From Lachnospiraceae bacterium UBA3804 (GTDB lineage: Bacteria; Bacillota; Clostridia; Lachnospirales; Lachnospiraceae), in contig DFEK01000010.1 of assembly GCA_002368665.1 (NCBI GenBank), forward strand, positions 20,983-80,007: a DNA stretch of 59,025 nucleotides, in the 5' to 3' direction. The notes below the pieces were generated by a model, which worked only from the letters and a program-made list of their open reading frames with translations, was not told the origin of the DNA and ran no database searches. Made by a program: the position numbers and the translations under genes. Positions within the stretch are counted from its first letter, which is position 1. Every line of letters begins with the position of its first letter. Below are positions 43,828 to 53,176 of the stretch, one piece after another.

Positions 43828-45042
43828 TTAACGCAGTCTGTCGTCCGCGTGTGTCATACGCCAGTTAATGCATCGCTCAAGATAGTGGATATAATCCGGA
43901 TTTTTGCACATTCCCTTGCCTTCCACGTCGGAAAGTTTGGCCACATCCATGCCGTTGCAGGCCGTCGTCTTCATAACGATATTTAAGGCCGGTGCATCGG
44001 TGTCGTTGGCAATAAAGGTTCCGATACCGAATGCGATCTTTGCCTTGCCGTCAAAATATCTCTTAATCTCGGTCGCACGCTCGAAATCCAGGCTGTCGGA
44101 GAAAAGCAACGTCTTGGTTCTCGGGTCGATTCCCAGGGAATTATAATGTGCGATCATCTTATCGCCCCACTCAAACGGAGAACCGGAATCGTGGCGGACA
44201 CCGGAGAAGAGTGTGGAATAGGTTAGCTGGAAGTCTTTTAAGAAGCAGTCCGTGGTAATGGCATCGGTTAATGCGGTTCCGTTTAACACACCATACTCCT
44301 TTACCCATGCATCGAGTGCATACCAGTTGGAGTATGCGGGGTTATGCTTGTGGTTGCCCTGTCCGACGCACATGATCCACTCATGGGCCATTGTACCAAC
44401 AGCTGTAATTCCGTACTTCTTTGCAAGATATACATTGGATGTTCCGACAAATTTGGAATTGCCGATGTTGGCTTCTTTGAGTCTCTTTACCGCAAGGTCC
44501 TGCGCTTCTCCGGAAAGGCGTCGTCTCAAACCGAACTCGGAGAATGCGGCAAGCTCATATTCACCCGCTTCCAGTTTGGCGATTTTATCTTCCAGACGTT
44601 CCCGGAAGCTGTCCATCAAGTGGTCATAATCATAAGCCATGCGGAAATATACTTCATTTACGATTGCAAGGGTCGGAATCTCATACATGGATGTATTAAG
44701 CCATGTACCCTTTGTCTCGATCGTAAGTCCGCACTCGGAATCCTGCGTGATCGTAAAGTCCTCGTATCTCGGTTTCCAGAGTCTTAAGAAATCCACATAG
44801 GAACCCTTGATCCAGGGGATGTTATGCAGATATTCCAGTTCGTCTTCCTTGAAACGAAGCTCGGTATACAAAAGGAGCTGTCTTTTAACCTCGTCCACCA
44901 TTTCCTTCGTGAAATGCACATCCTCGTTTCTGCATTTAAAACTCCATGTTGTTTTGTAATCGCTGAACTGGTGGTAGATTGCCTGCCCCATCGAAAACTT
45001 GTATGCATCCGTTTCCAGTAAGCTAGTAATGATTCTTTCCAT
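43828..45042 (-). CDS. pncB: Nicotinate phosphoribosyltransferase
   Basis: Salvages nicotinic acid to nicotinate mononucleotide for NAD synthesis, coupled to ATP hydrolysis. The 404-residue protein shows LLETDAYKFSMGQAIYHQF, EFGLRRRLSGEAQDLAVKRL, the FVGTSNVYLAKKYGITAVGT stretch with MAHEW (the catalytic-loop histidine), and SGVRHDSGSPFEWGDKMI. This is the PncB family, not eukaryotic-type NAPRT. It follows the 844-residue gene by 21 bases and is probably cotranscribed with it. Confidence 0.96.
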   Translation of the reverse strand: MERIITSLLETDAYKFSMGQAIYHQFSDYKTTWSFKCRNEDVHFTKEMVDEVKRQLLLYTELRFKEDELEYLHNIPWIKGSYVDFLRLWKPRYEDFTITQDSECGLTIETKGTWLNTSMYEIPTLAIVNEVYFRMAYDYDHLMDSFRERLEDKIAKLEAGEYELAAFSEFGLRRRLSGEAQDLAVKRLKEANIGNSKFVGTSNVYLAKKYGITAVGTMAHEWIMCVGQGNHKHNPAYSNWYALDAWVKEYGVLNGTALTDAITTDCFLKDFQLTYSTLFSGVRHDSGSPFEWGDKMIAHYNSLGIDPRTKTLLFSDSLDFERATEIKRYFDGKAKIAFGIGTFIANDTDAPALNIVMKTTACNGMDVAKLSDVEGKGMCKNPDYIHYLERCINWRMTHADDRLR

Positions 45043-45063
45043 GTCATTCCTCCTTGATAATCC

Positions 45064-47598
45064 TTAGTCCGCTTTTCTGATATATGTAATGAAATTATTG
45101 TTTCCGCGTTCAAATGCTTTCTTCGACTCTTCTTTGGATACTTTGTGCAACTCTCCGCGCGCCGGATCCATCCAGACGATTTCCGAAGTATTAAATCCGG
45201 TCAGGAGAATTCCGCCGCCGTTTTCCGTAATGGCAAGCACCGGTATATCCCTGTTCAGATAATAATAAACTACATCGATAGGACATCCGGTCAGATTGAC
45301 GATCTCCCGGTCGGCCATATACTTTCCTAAAATCTCTTCCGGAACCATACCACTTTGCAGTCCGGCATCGGCATCCTGGGAGAATCCCTCGTACTGCATC
45401 ATACTTTCCATGGCAACCGCCAGGGAAGATCCACCTTCCGGAATACCGGCTTCCTTGATCGCCATGATCTGGTTCTTTGCCTGCAGTTCCTTTTTCTGCC
45501 ATACATAATCGGAGTCCTGATCCAATACGAATCCACCGTCGGCGCAGGCACTTCTTACCGCATCGGAAGGATTGGCATAAATGCCCGTAACCCTGCCCCT
45601 GGCATACGCATAGAAGAAACGGTTTTGGTCCCCTGCTCCGAGATCAGGCTCTCTGTCTTCTTCATAGAGTGTAAACTTCGGACGCATGATTTGCAGTTTC
45701 TTTCCTGTATATTCTTCCTTAAGCGCAAACTGGTAAACCGTTTCGTAGTTTTCCGTTGCCACCGTCTCCAGGGTATTCTTTTTCGCTTCGTCCGGAGTAT
45801 TGTCCACAATGGAATCGGAATCCGTCTCACGGAAATTCCCGTTCTCATCTTTCTTAACACGTGTTAAGGTCAGAAGATTATCGCTTACCGTGCACTCGGT
45901 CACATAGATTCCGTCCATCTCATAGTTTTTATAAACCGTTCCGTCTTCGGTCTGAATCTTAACGCTGTACATCGGAAAAAGTACATTTCCGTACGCATCC
46001 ACGGAAACATCCTCCGCCCTTGCACTTCCGTAAACGAAATCATCTTTCATGAAAGCCTTCGGCAGGATCACTTCGCCGCTCTTGGCTTCGATTGTGGTCT
46101 GTCGCATGGTCTCGAAGTTTTCCAAAGTGATCTTCTTAACACCGGTAGCAGCATGCGACTGCGTCCATGCAGCCATGGTTCCCGTACCGTTGACGCAGAA
46201 CGAATCCGGCGTCAGGTCTTTGGCGATCACTTCATATTCCGCACTTCTTGCATTAGCTTCGTAGATACATCCGTCCAGATAGAAATACAGTTTTCCCGCA
46301 CCGTTTAAATAAAGCAGTGTATCCAGATTGGCCGCCAGCACCTCCGTGCTTCCTCCGTACGGTACAAACAGCTCTTCCTCCAGTGTGTTCTTGGCAAAAT
46401 CAAATGTATATACCAGCAGTCCGCTCTGTCCCTCATGAAGTCCGCGCGGAATATATCCGTAGACGGCAAATGTTGTTCGGCCTTCTTCATCAATATTAAA
46501 AATCTTCAGCCTCGGAAGCTCTGTAAGCGGACGTTCATTATAGTCGCTTTTGTCATAATAGGAATAGACTCTGGCAAAATGATTGGATCCCGGATCCGCC
46601 ACATACAAAACGCCGTCCTTAACAAATGCTACCTTTCCGCCTTCCGCGCTTTCCGTATACTGCAGATTACCGTCACTGATGCCGAGGTATAACGTGTTCC
46701 CGAAGAACAGATCATCCTCCTCGAAGATCAGGCGGCTCACCGTTCGTTCGTACTCGATCAGATGCAAACGATCCGTTCCCTTTTTCAGGCGAAAATACTC
46801 TTCCGCACGATAGTGCTCCGCATTCTCTCCCTGGCCGATCTGTACCAGATAAACCTGTTTTAACGTGGCAATATTTTTCTCGGCAGTCAGTAAGACCGCC
46901 TCAATATTTCCTTCCTGCTTTGCTTCCAGATTGCCCCATGCAACCTGTTCCAGGGAACTGTGGATATCCACATGCCCGAAGTCACTGTTATCCCCCTTCG
47001 AACTGCTCTCCAGATATTTCTTTAACTCTTCATACTCTGTTTTCTCACCGAAGGTACGGCTTGTAAAGTCACGTGTAAACTCCAGGTAGGTAAGTACGTC
47101 AACCGCCTCATCCCAGATCACTCTGGTGTGATAGAAAAGTTCCTGCCTGCCCACCAAAAGGCGGATCGTTAACGAATACTCTTCCCCTTCTTTGATCAGA
47201 TCCTTAAGGGAAGTATAAACATTAATGACATCTCCCTCATAGGTATATTCTTTGATCTCGGTATCTTCAATCAGGCGGCTTCCGTCTCCGGTTCGAACCT
47301 CCAGGAAAATGCCGTCCACGGAATCCTCCGTATATGTCTGAATCTGAAATGCCAGGGAACGGTTCTCACCGAGCGGTGTGATGTTTTCTTTATGCAGTGA
47401 AACCTCCGGTCTTACGCTGTATCCGAACGTCGGATTATAGGTCTCATTGCCGGACAGAAACGAAATCACGGGATATGTGGCAGAAGCCATCTCCACGGTC
47501 ATGTCGGTATTGCCGCGGTTCATCATTCCGCCGAAGAAAAAGAGGAAAAATACAAAACTTAATACGCCTGCTGCAATTTTAAACGGCAGTTGTTTCAC
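45064..47598 (-). CDS. Membrane-anchored surface protein with degenerate C39-peptidase-like end
   Basis: An 844-residue protein: one N-terminal membrane helix (about 7-27), a first extracellular beta-rich domain (about 70-170), a long repeat-like beta region that may be a propeller (about 300-560), and a C-terminal domain (about 690-844) with the outline of C39-like cysteine peptidases: SSLAVAMESMMQYEGF, VVYYYLNRDIPVLAI, GGGILLTGFN, EIVWMDPARGE. The usual catalytic Cys before the first helix and His in the GH motif are absent (Ser/Gly instead), so it is probably not a peptidase. It lies 45 bases after the cellulase gene, which suggests a surface or wall role. Confidence 0.7.
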   Translation of the reverse strand: MKQLPFKIAAGVLSFVFFLFFFGGMMNRGNTDMTVEMASATYPVISFLSGNETYNPTFGYSVRPEVSLHKENITPLGENRSLAFQIQTYTEDSVDGIFLEVRTGDGSRLIEDTEIKEYTYEGDVINVYTSLKDLIKEGEEYSLTIRLLVGRQELFYHTRVIWDEAVDVLTYLEFTRDFTSRTFGEKTEYEELKKYLESSSKGDNSDFGHVDIHSSLEQVAWGNLEAKQEGNIEAVLLTAEKNIATLKQVYLVQIGQGENAEHYRAEEYFRLKKGTDRLHLIEYERTVSRLIFEEDDLFFGNTLYLGISDGNLQYTESAEGGKVAFVKDGVLYVADPGSNHFARVYSYYDKSDYNERPLTELPRLKIFNIDEEGRTTFAVYGYIPRGLHEGQSGLLVYTFDFAKNTLEEELFVPYGGSTEVLAANLDTLLYLNGAGKLYFYLDGCIYEANARSAEYEVIAKDLTPDSFCVNGTGTMAAWTQSHAATGVKKITLENFETMRQTTIEAKSGEVILPKAFMKDDFVYGSARAEDVSVDAYGNVLFPMYSVKIQTEDGTVYKNYEMDGIYVTECTVSDNLLTLTRVKKDENGNFRETDSDSIVDNTPDEAKKNTLETVATENYETVYQFALKEEYTGKKLQIMRPKFTLYEEDREPDLGAGDQNRFFYAYARGRVTGIYANPSDAVRSACADGGFVLDQDSDYVWQKKELQAKNQIMAIKEAGIPEGGSSLAVAMESMMQYEGFSQDADAGLQSGMVPEEILGKYMADREIVNLTGCPIDVVYYYLNRDIPVLAITENGGGILLTGFNTSEIVWMDPARGELHKVSKEESKKAFERGNNNFITYIRKAD

Positions 47599-47643
47599 TG
47601 TTTTCTTCCTCCTTTCCCAAATTTATACTACAGTTGTCGTTCT

Positions 47644-50337
47644 TTACGGTGCCGTACCGAGAACTTTTTCTTTTCCGTTTTTGATGAGCATCTTATCAGG
47701 GCCTGCTGCAGAATAGTCATCGTCAAAATTCATTTCACTCCAGTCATCTCTTGCAACACGTACCTGTACGTTCAGCGTATGTCCGGAAGGGAGCACCTTT
47801 TTACCGAAAGTGATGTCCAGTTTGGCGGTTGCGGTTTTATCCATCGAATTTGACGATGCAAACTTTCCGCTTACCGCATCGGTGATCGCTTCATACTTCT
47901 CGCCCTGTATGCAGGCGTAGTCACAATAGAAGTTTAATTTCGAAACGTTATTCTCGGAGAAGAAATATGTCGCCGTCAGATTCGTAAGATCGATATCTGC
48001 CTTTCCTTCATTGGTAAGATTCAAAGTAAATGCAAGAGTGGAGCCTTTTCCTTTGTTCGACTGGTTTTGGATTTCAAGTTTTAAGTCGCCCTCGGAAACC
48101 GTCGTTGTCGAAGTTTTCTTCTCTTTGGCTTCATCTCCTTCGTTCTTTGTTTCCTTCTTCTCCTGCTTTCCGGTATTGGTCGTGGTATCTTTGCTTACCT
48201 TGCCTTCCCCGTTCGGAAGGGAACCGAAGATCAGCTTGTCGCCCTCGTAAAGAGCCATGTGCTCGCAAAGATTCAAATCTCCGCCGCCGAAGCCGTCCAC
48301 ATCCTGATAGGAGTAATCGTTCGAATTGTCCCATACCAAAGACGATGTCATTCTGAACTGTACTTCTCGTTTGCTCTTATCCTGTGCACCGGGTGCGATT
48401 TCACTTCCCGCGAAGGAAACCGGCAAATAATAAATATGGTTCGCTTCATCAAATGCTTTTAATCCGGTCGCATTTCCGCCCTGTGAATAGTTCATGTTTA
48501 CGGAAATATCATCCACGCTTCCGCCCGCCTCATAGACTTCCGACAAGTCCACGAAATAGCAAAGCGTTGCATCCGTAAGTGCTCTTGCGGGCCATGCGGA
48601 TGCGTTATATACATACGCTCTGACTTCGATAAAATTCTCGCCGTTTACGTTTACATTTCCCTCGATCCGGATCTCATCGGAAGGAATGTTTTCCACGGCA
48701 CCGTAATTCTTCAGTGTCTTTCCGCCGTACTCTTCATAGAGTGCCGCAAGGGCTCCAACGAAACCTGCATTATAATCATCCGCCACTTCGTTGTTGACGT
48801 AGTTGCTGACTTCATCCGTATAGGAATCGTTTGCATCGGGACCGCCGACAAGTGCACCGCAAAGAATATGGCGAAACTCCGCGGGATCGTTCATGTTATT
48901 CGAAGGTGAGCCCTGCGCCGTTCTGTGATGGGGATGCTTCGGATAATCGTCTCCGAAACCGATCTCAAAGGAAAAGCCGGTGCTTCCGAGGCAGTATCCG
49001 ATCTGGCTTACCGCAAAATCATGATAGGTTTTCTTTTTCTCCTTCGGACAGACATCGCTCTTTGCATAAGTTAGTGCAAGGAAGGATGCCGTGGATGCAT
49101 AGCGAAGGGATCCCCAGGAATCCAGCCACGCAAGTCCCTTGGGAGTATATGTGATCTTTTCTCCGTCTACACCTGTAGTCCAATAATCCAGGTTCTTCTC
49201 AACGAAAGATGTGTAGGTTTTGTCTTTGGTCTCTCTTCCCATGAGAAGCGCCGTACCCAGAGAGGCATCATCCCAGCAAAGAGTCCATTTGTAATCCCGG
49301 TTGGTTTTGGCGAAATACTCCGCCGCGTCTTTTTTATATTGATCTTCTTTGGTCGCGATATATAACCATGCGGCCGCATAAGAAATTTCATCATTAAATC
49401 CGCTGAACGAAGAGTAATAGCCGTTTGCTTCCGTATAACCTGCGTCGGACTGATACTTTACGGCGAAATCATAATATGCCTTGGCTTCTTCGAGACATTT
49501 CTTGGAATAGTTTTTATCCTCGTCTTTGAAAACCACGCTTCCCGCAGCAAGTGCAGCTGCGCACTCCGCGGTAACCGTGGAGCCCGGATTCTTGGCGTCC
49601 ACTTTGTAGGAAGGCCGTTCCATCTGCATTACTTCGGCGGGTCCCCACCAGCCGTGATCGAAACCGCCGTTTCCGACCTGATAGTAAAACTCTTCCTTGC
49701 CGGTATGGCATTTGATCAGATAATCGTCAATCCAGCGGATATTGTTTAATGCGTACTCTTTCTGTTTGCTTTCTTCGTACGCCTTCGGATTCTCGTAATA
49801 ACTCCAGGAAAGAAGTGCTGCGGTATACGCCATCGGAAGGTTGAATTTCACATGGTCACCCGCGTCGTATAATCCGCCGGTTAAATCCACGCCGTTATCC
49901 GCGCCGTCCGTAAGAGCCGAATCTCCCCTCCAGTTGCATCTGGTCTTATCGGGCAGATCGCCTGAACGTTGCAGTTCATAGAAAAGGATTGCTTTCTGCA
50001 AAGCCTCTCCGTAATTGAATTCTCCGGTTCCTTCCCTGCCTTCGTACTCGGTCGCATACAATGTAAAATCGCCGGTATCGTTGATGCCATTCGATGTGGT
50101 ACCGACAGCAACGGGATCTTTATCCTTTGTATCTTCCACTTTGTCGGAAGTCTCTGTGACAGACATCACACTTCCCGGTTCGGAAGACGGATTCTTCGTT
50201 TTCTTCAGGTTGTTTTTAACAATCAGCACTCCGACTACGATCAGGGCCACTCCGAGAATGGCCACAATTGTTGGAACCAATAGCGGTTTCCAGCGGATTT
50301 TGTCTTTCGAGGCTTCTTCTTTGTTATTGTCTTCCAT
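47644..50337 (-). CDS. Membrane-anchored GH9 endoglucanase with CBM3 domains
   Basis: Hydrolyses cellulose or related beta-glucans at the cell surface. The 897-residue protein has one N-terminal helix (about 20-42) and a Ser/Thr-rich spacer, then GH9 (about 100-535): NYGEALQKAILFYELQRSG, the nucleophile-side GGLYDAGDHVKFN (Asp about 159-162), GHHRT-like HHRTAQGSPSNNM (about 472), and the acid Glu in the NNEVADDYNAGF segment (about 516). A CBM3c-like module (about 545-700) and a linker rich in Lys/Glu/Thr precede a second CBM3 (about 760-890, VLPSGHTLNVQVRVARDDWS). GH9-CBM3c enzymes are typically processive. The lack of a dockerin argues against a cellulosome. Confidence 0.94.
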   Translation of the reverse strand: MEDNNKEEASKDKIRWKPLLVPTIVAILGVALIVVGVLIVKNNLKKTKNPSSEPGSVMSVTETSDKVEDTKDKDPVAVGTTSNGINDTGDFTLYATEYEGREGTGEFNYGEALQKAILFYELQRSGDLPDKTRCNWRGDSALTDGADNGVDLTGGLYDAGDHVKFNLPMAYTAALLSWSYYENPKAYEESKQKEYALNNIRWIDDYLIKCHTGKEEFYYQVGNGGFDHGWWGPAEVMQMERPSYKVDAKNPGSTVTAECAAALAAGSVVFKDEDKNYSKKCLEEAKAYYDFAVKYQSDAGYTEANGYYSSFSGFNDEISYAAAWLYIATKEDQYKKDAAEYFAKTNRDYKWTLCWDDASLGTALLMGRETKDKTYTSFVEKNLDYWTTGVDGEKITYTPKGLAWLDSWGSLRYASTASFLALTYAKSDVCPKEKKKTYHDFAVSQIGYCLGSTGFSFEIGFGDDYPKHPHHRTAQGSPSNNMNDPAEFRHILCGALVGGPDANDSYTDEVSNYVNNEVADDYNAGFVGALAALYEEYGGKTLKNYGAVENIPSDEIRIEGNVNVNGENFIEVRAYVYNASAWPARALTDATLCYFVDLSEVYEAGGSVDDISVNMNYSQGGNATGLKAFDEANHIYYLPVSFAGSEIAPGAQDKSKREVQFRMTSSLVWDNSNDYSYQDVDGFGGGDLNLCEHMALYEGDKLIFGSLPNGEGKVSKDTTTNTGKQEKKETKNEGDEAKEKKTSTTTVSEGDLKLEIQNQSNKGKGSTLAFTLNLTNEGKADIDLTNLTATYFFSENNVSKLNFYCDYACIQGEKYEAITDAVSGKFASSNSMDKTATAKLDITFGKKVLPSGHTLNVQVRVARDDWSEMNFDDDYSAAGPDKMLIKNGKEKVLGTAP

Positions 50338-50354
50338 ATTTCCTCCGTATGCCG

Positions 50355-50379
50355 AAAAACCGGCTGCTTTCGCAGCCGG
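50355..50379 (-). terminator. Terminator-like hairpin directly before the cellulase gene
   Basis: CCGGCTGC and GCAGCCGG pair around a CGAAAG-type loop with five T on the minus strand. It ends only 18 bases before the cellulase ATG, leaving room for the ribosome site but not for a promoter. Confidence 0.8.
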
Positions 50380-50391
50380 CCTTTTATATTT

Positions 50392-51246
50392 TTATTTCCA
50401 GGCTTCGTATTCCGAAACGCCCAGCACGGTGTCGCCGTCAATCTGCATCGCCGTGGGAATGTCAAATTTGACTTTCACTTTCTTTGCTTTCATTACCGTA
50501 ATCATTTTCGTTTTCTCAACATGCTTTCCTTCGAAAATCTTAGGGAAAGTTGCAAGGGTGCTGATCTTTCCGGAACCATGCCAGATAACACAGGTTAAAT
50601 CATTTCCCTTTCTGTCCTGATCGGGAGCAACCTTCATGCCGCCGCCGTAGTAACGTCCGTTCATTGTGGATGCCAGCCAGACTTTATGGAAGGTTTTCTC
50701 CTCTCCGTCGTCGATGGTTATCGTTGCGGTCGGGCATTTATATTTAAATAACAAAAGCTTGATCGTAAGGCCGGTATAATTTATCTTTTCTTTGCCTGCC
50801 GCCTTCATCTGATCGGCCACCTCACAGCACATACCGTCAATGCCGTAACCGATACCGTTTAAGAAATGGCAGGTGATGTCTTTTACTTTGATGGTCGGAA
50901 GGTTGGTAATAAACTCACGGATGTCCGTATATCCTTCCGAATGATAATTTTCCACGATATCCTTTAAGAAATCGTTTCCGGTTCCGCCTGAGATGAAAAG
51001 TACGGGACAGGGAATTTCTATTCCGTCGGCGTCATTGGCAAAACGATTGATGGTTCCGTCACCGCCCACCAGATAAATGGTATCCTCCGACGTTACTTTT
51101 GCCAGAAACTCAGGCAGATTTAATCCTACGAGTGTAGTTTTCTCATATCCTTCGCCAACTTTACCGCCAAGTGTTTCAAGAAGCTTGTCTGCCCATGTCT
51201 CTCCCGCGCCGTTGTTGGCCAAATTGTTGTAAAGAATATAGTTCAT
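50392..51246 (-). CDS. Diacylglycerol/lipid kinase family protein
   Basis: A 284-residue member of the DagK/YegS lipid kinase family, which phosphorylates diacylglycerol or a similar lipid at the membrane. The nucleotide motif YLVGGDGTINRFAND and the SGGTGNDFLKDI glycine loop are intact; GIDGMCCEVAD and GGGMKVAPD continue the C-terminal beta domain. It lies next to a plsC-like acyltransferase, which fits a phosphatidic-acid recycling role. The exact lipid cannot be told. Confidence 0.9.
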   Translation of the reverse strand: MNYILYNNLANNGAGETWADKLLETLGGKVGEGYEKTTLVGLNLPEFLAKVTSEDTIYLVGGDGTINRFANDADGIEIPCPVLFISGGTGNDFLKDIVENYHSEGYTDIREFITNLPTIKVKDITCHFLNGIGYGIDGMCCEVADQMKAAGKEKINYTGLTIKLLLFKYKCPTATITIDDGEEKTFHKVWLASTMNGRYYGGGMKVAPDQDRKGNDLTCVIWHGSGKISTLATFPKIFEGKHVEKTKMITVMKAKKVKVKFDIPTAMQIDGDTVLGVSEYEAWK

Positions 51247-51290
51247 GCTGCCCCCTCCTTTGTTTTGTTGTTACCCCATAAAGCCGCATC

Positions 51291-52103
51291 TTAAAGTGCA
51301 GCCAAAATCTTCTCTCTTACTTCTTCGGAAAGTTCCGCAGTCTTTGATACCGCAACTCTCTCCGCCGGAATCACATCCACAACCTTTAAAGTAACCGTCG
51401 TATGCTTAAACGGTGTGCGCTTCTTTACCAGATTGGTGTTTTTGATTGCCAGAACAACCAGCGGGCATTTCGCCTTGATTGCGATTTTGAATGCGCCATT
51501 TTTAAACTCGAGCAGTTTCTCGTCCGTACGATTTCTGGTTCCTTCCGGGAAAATGAACACGCTGGTCTCGCCGTTTCTAATGCGTTCGGCCGCTTTGTTG
51601 ATCGTAATGATGGCATTCTTTACATGGTCTCTGTCGATGGCCATGAATCCGGCACGTCTTACAAGTCCGCCGGCTACCGGAAGATTAAAATTCTCCGGCT
51701 TGGAAATAAATATGAGCGGACGAAGCGGAATATGTGTCATAACCGAAATCGGGTCGTAATTGGATAAATGGTTTGCAACAAGCAGGCATTTCTGATCCTT
51801 CGGAATCTGTTCGATACCTTCCACCTTTACGGATGTATTGGTAAAGAAAAGAATATAATTCATCGTCGCTCTGACATAATTCTGGAAGAAACCGTTTACC
51901 GGGTATTCCTTTTTCTTGATGTTACAGATTGCTCCGACAATAAATGCGATAAGCAGATACAGAACGGACCATGCCAGGAAAAATCCGACCCACAATGCAA
52001 ACATGATCGGCAGATAATACCAATGCCAGTTTGTAAACCAACGGCTTAGGAATGCAAATCCTCCTGCGCTGAGCAGTCCCAAACACATTAAAATATAAAT
52101 CAT
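51291..52103 (-). CDS. plsC: 1-acyl-sn-glycerol-3-phosphate acyltransferase
   Basis: Transfers a second acyl chain to lysophosphatidic acid in phospholipid synthesis. The 270-residue protein has two N-terminal membrane helices (about 1-20 and 25-60), the catalytic HX4D motif VANHLSNYDPI, the substrate motif FPEGTRNRTDEKL and the PLVVLAIKNTNL strand. It sits 15 bases after argC and 44 before the lipid kinase gene. More than one PlsC paralogue per genome is common, so the assignment to the main pathway is not certain. Confidence 0.92.
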   Translation of the reverse strand: MIYILMCLGLLSAGGFAFLSRWFTNWHWYYLPIMFALWVGFFLAWSVLYLLIAFIVGAICNIKKKEYPVNGFFQNYVRATMNYILFFTNTSVKVEGIEQIPKDQKCLLVANHLSNYDPISVMTHIPLRPLIFISKPENFNLPVAGGLVRRAGFMAIDRDHVKNAIITINKAAERIRNGETSVFIFPEGTRNRTDEKLLEFKNGAFKIAIKAKCPLVVLAIKNTNLVKKRTPFKHTTVTLKVVDVIPAERVAVSKTAELSEEVREKILAAL

Positions 52104-52118
52104 CTCAACCTCCGGGTA

Positions 52119-53072
52119 TTATAAGCAAAGTCCTTTTTCTTCGGGAAGTCCGAGGTGTATGTTCATACACTGGATAGCCGCGCCCGATGCGCCTTTGCCT
52201 AAATTATCAAAAATCGAAGTGACTAAAATTCTGTCTTCATTTCCGGTCACATAGATGATTGCATCATCTCTTCCGGAATAGTAATTTGCATGGAAGAAAT
52301 TGTTCAGTTCCGCTTCCGCACCGAACGGCATTACATGAATGAACTTCTGTCCTTTATAGAAATCTTCCAGCGCTTCCTGAAGTTCCTTCGGTGTAACTTT
52401 CTTCTTCATCAGGTTGGTATAGATGGGGAAGGTTACGATCATACCGCTGTAATAGTCGTCCACAACGGGAACGAATAACGGTTCGGTCTTTAAACCGGCA
52501 ATCGCTTTCATTTCCTTTAAATGCTTATGCTGCTGGGAAAGCGCATACATTCTGGGGGAATTGAATTCCTGCGGTTTATCCTCGGATTCGTATACGGCAA
52601 TCGCTTTTTTGCCGGCTCCGGAATAACCGGAAAGTGCATTCACGCAGACCGGATAGTCGTTTCCGATAAAGCCCATTTTGATCAAAGGATAGACATCCAT
52701 CAGAAAGCCCGAAGCATAGCAGCCCGGTACGGCGATACGCTTGCCGAGAATGATTTTCTTCCGGAATTCGTCGCCGAGTTCCGGAAGGCCGTAAGCCCAG
52801 CCGGGTTCGGTTCTGTGTGCGGTGGACGCATCGATGATGACCGTATGGTGATTGTCCGGATCGACCAAACCGACAGCTTCGATTGCTGCCGCATCCGGCA
52901 GACAAAGAAAAGTAATGTCGGAGGCATTGATGAACTTTCTGCGCTCCTCCGGGTCCTTGCGAAGCTCGGAGGAAATATGAAGAAGTTCTATATCATCGCG
53001 TCCTTCGAAGCGTTCATTGATCCGAAGACCGGTCGTTCCTTCACTTCCGTCGATGTAAACTTTAACTTTCAT
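52119..53072 (-). CDS. argC: N-acetyl-gamma-glutamyl-phosphate reductase (short, type 2)
   Basis: Reduces N-acetylglutamyl phosphate with NADPH in arginine synthesis. The 317-residue protein has the Rossmann start YIDGSEGTTGLRINERF, FLCLPDAAAIEAV, the catalytic Cys in RIAVPGCYASGFL, and ALSGYSGAGKK, with the invariant His near PFGAEAELNNFFHANYY. The type 2 form lacks the longer insert of classical ArgC. ATG at 53072 (MKVKVYIDG) gives the normal family length; upstream in-frame ATGs at 53090 and 53123 are less likely, the latter lying at the promoter start point. No other arg genes are in the window. Confidence 0.94.
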   Translation of the reverse strand: MKVKVYIDGSEGTTGLRINERFEGRDDIELLHISSELRKDPEERRKFINASDITFLCLPDAAAIEAVGLVDPDNHHTVIIDASTAHRTEPGWAYGLPELGDEFRKKIILGKRIAVPGCYASGFLMDVYPLIKMGFIGNDYPVCVNALSGYSGAGKKAIAVYESEDKPQEFNSPRMYALSQQHKHLKEMKAIAGLKTEPLFVPVVDDYYSGMIVTFPIYTNLMKKKVTPKELQEALEDFYKGQKFIHVMPFGAEAELNNFFHANYYSGRDDAIIYVTGNEDRILVTSIFDNLGKGASGAAIQCMNIHLGLPEEKGLCL

Positions 53073-53134
53073 ACTTTCATATTCTCCCATGGAAAAATCG
53101 CCCCATTTCACTCCATCGGGCAATATTCCATTAC

Positions 53135-53163
53135 ATTTTAACCAATTATGCGGATTTTTACAA
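53135..53163 (-). promoter_or_regulatory. Promoter of argC-plsC-lipid kinase
   Basis: TTGTAA (53158-53163), 17 bases, TAAAAT (53135-53140). No clear ArgR box was recognised. Confidence 0.55.
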
Positions 53164-53176
53164 GTATATATGCGAT

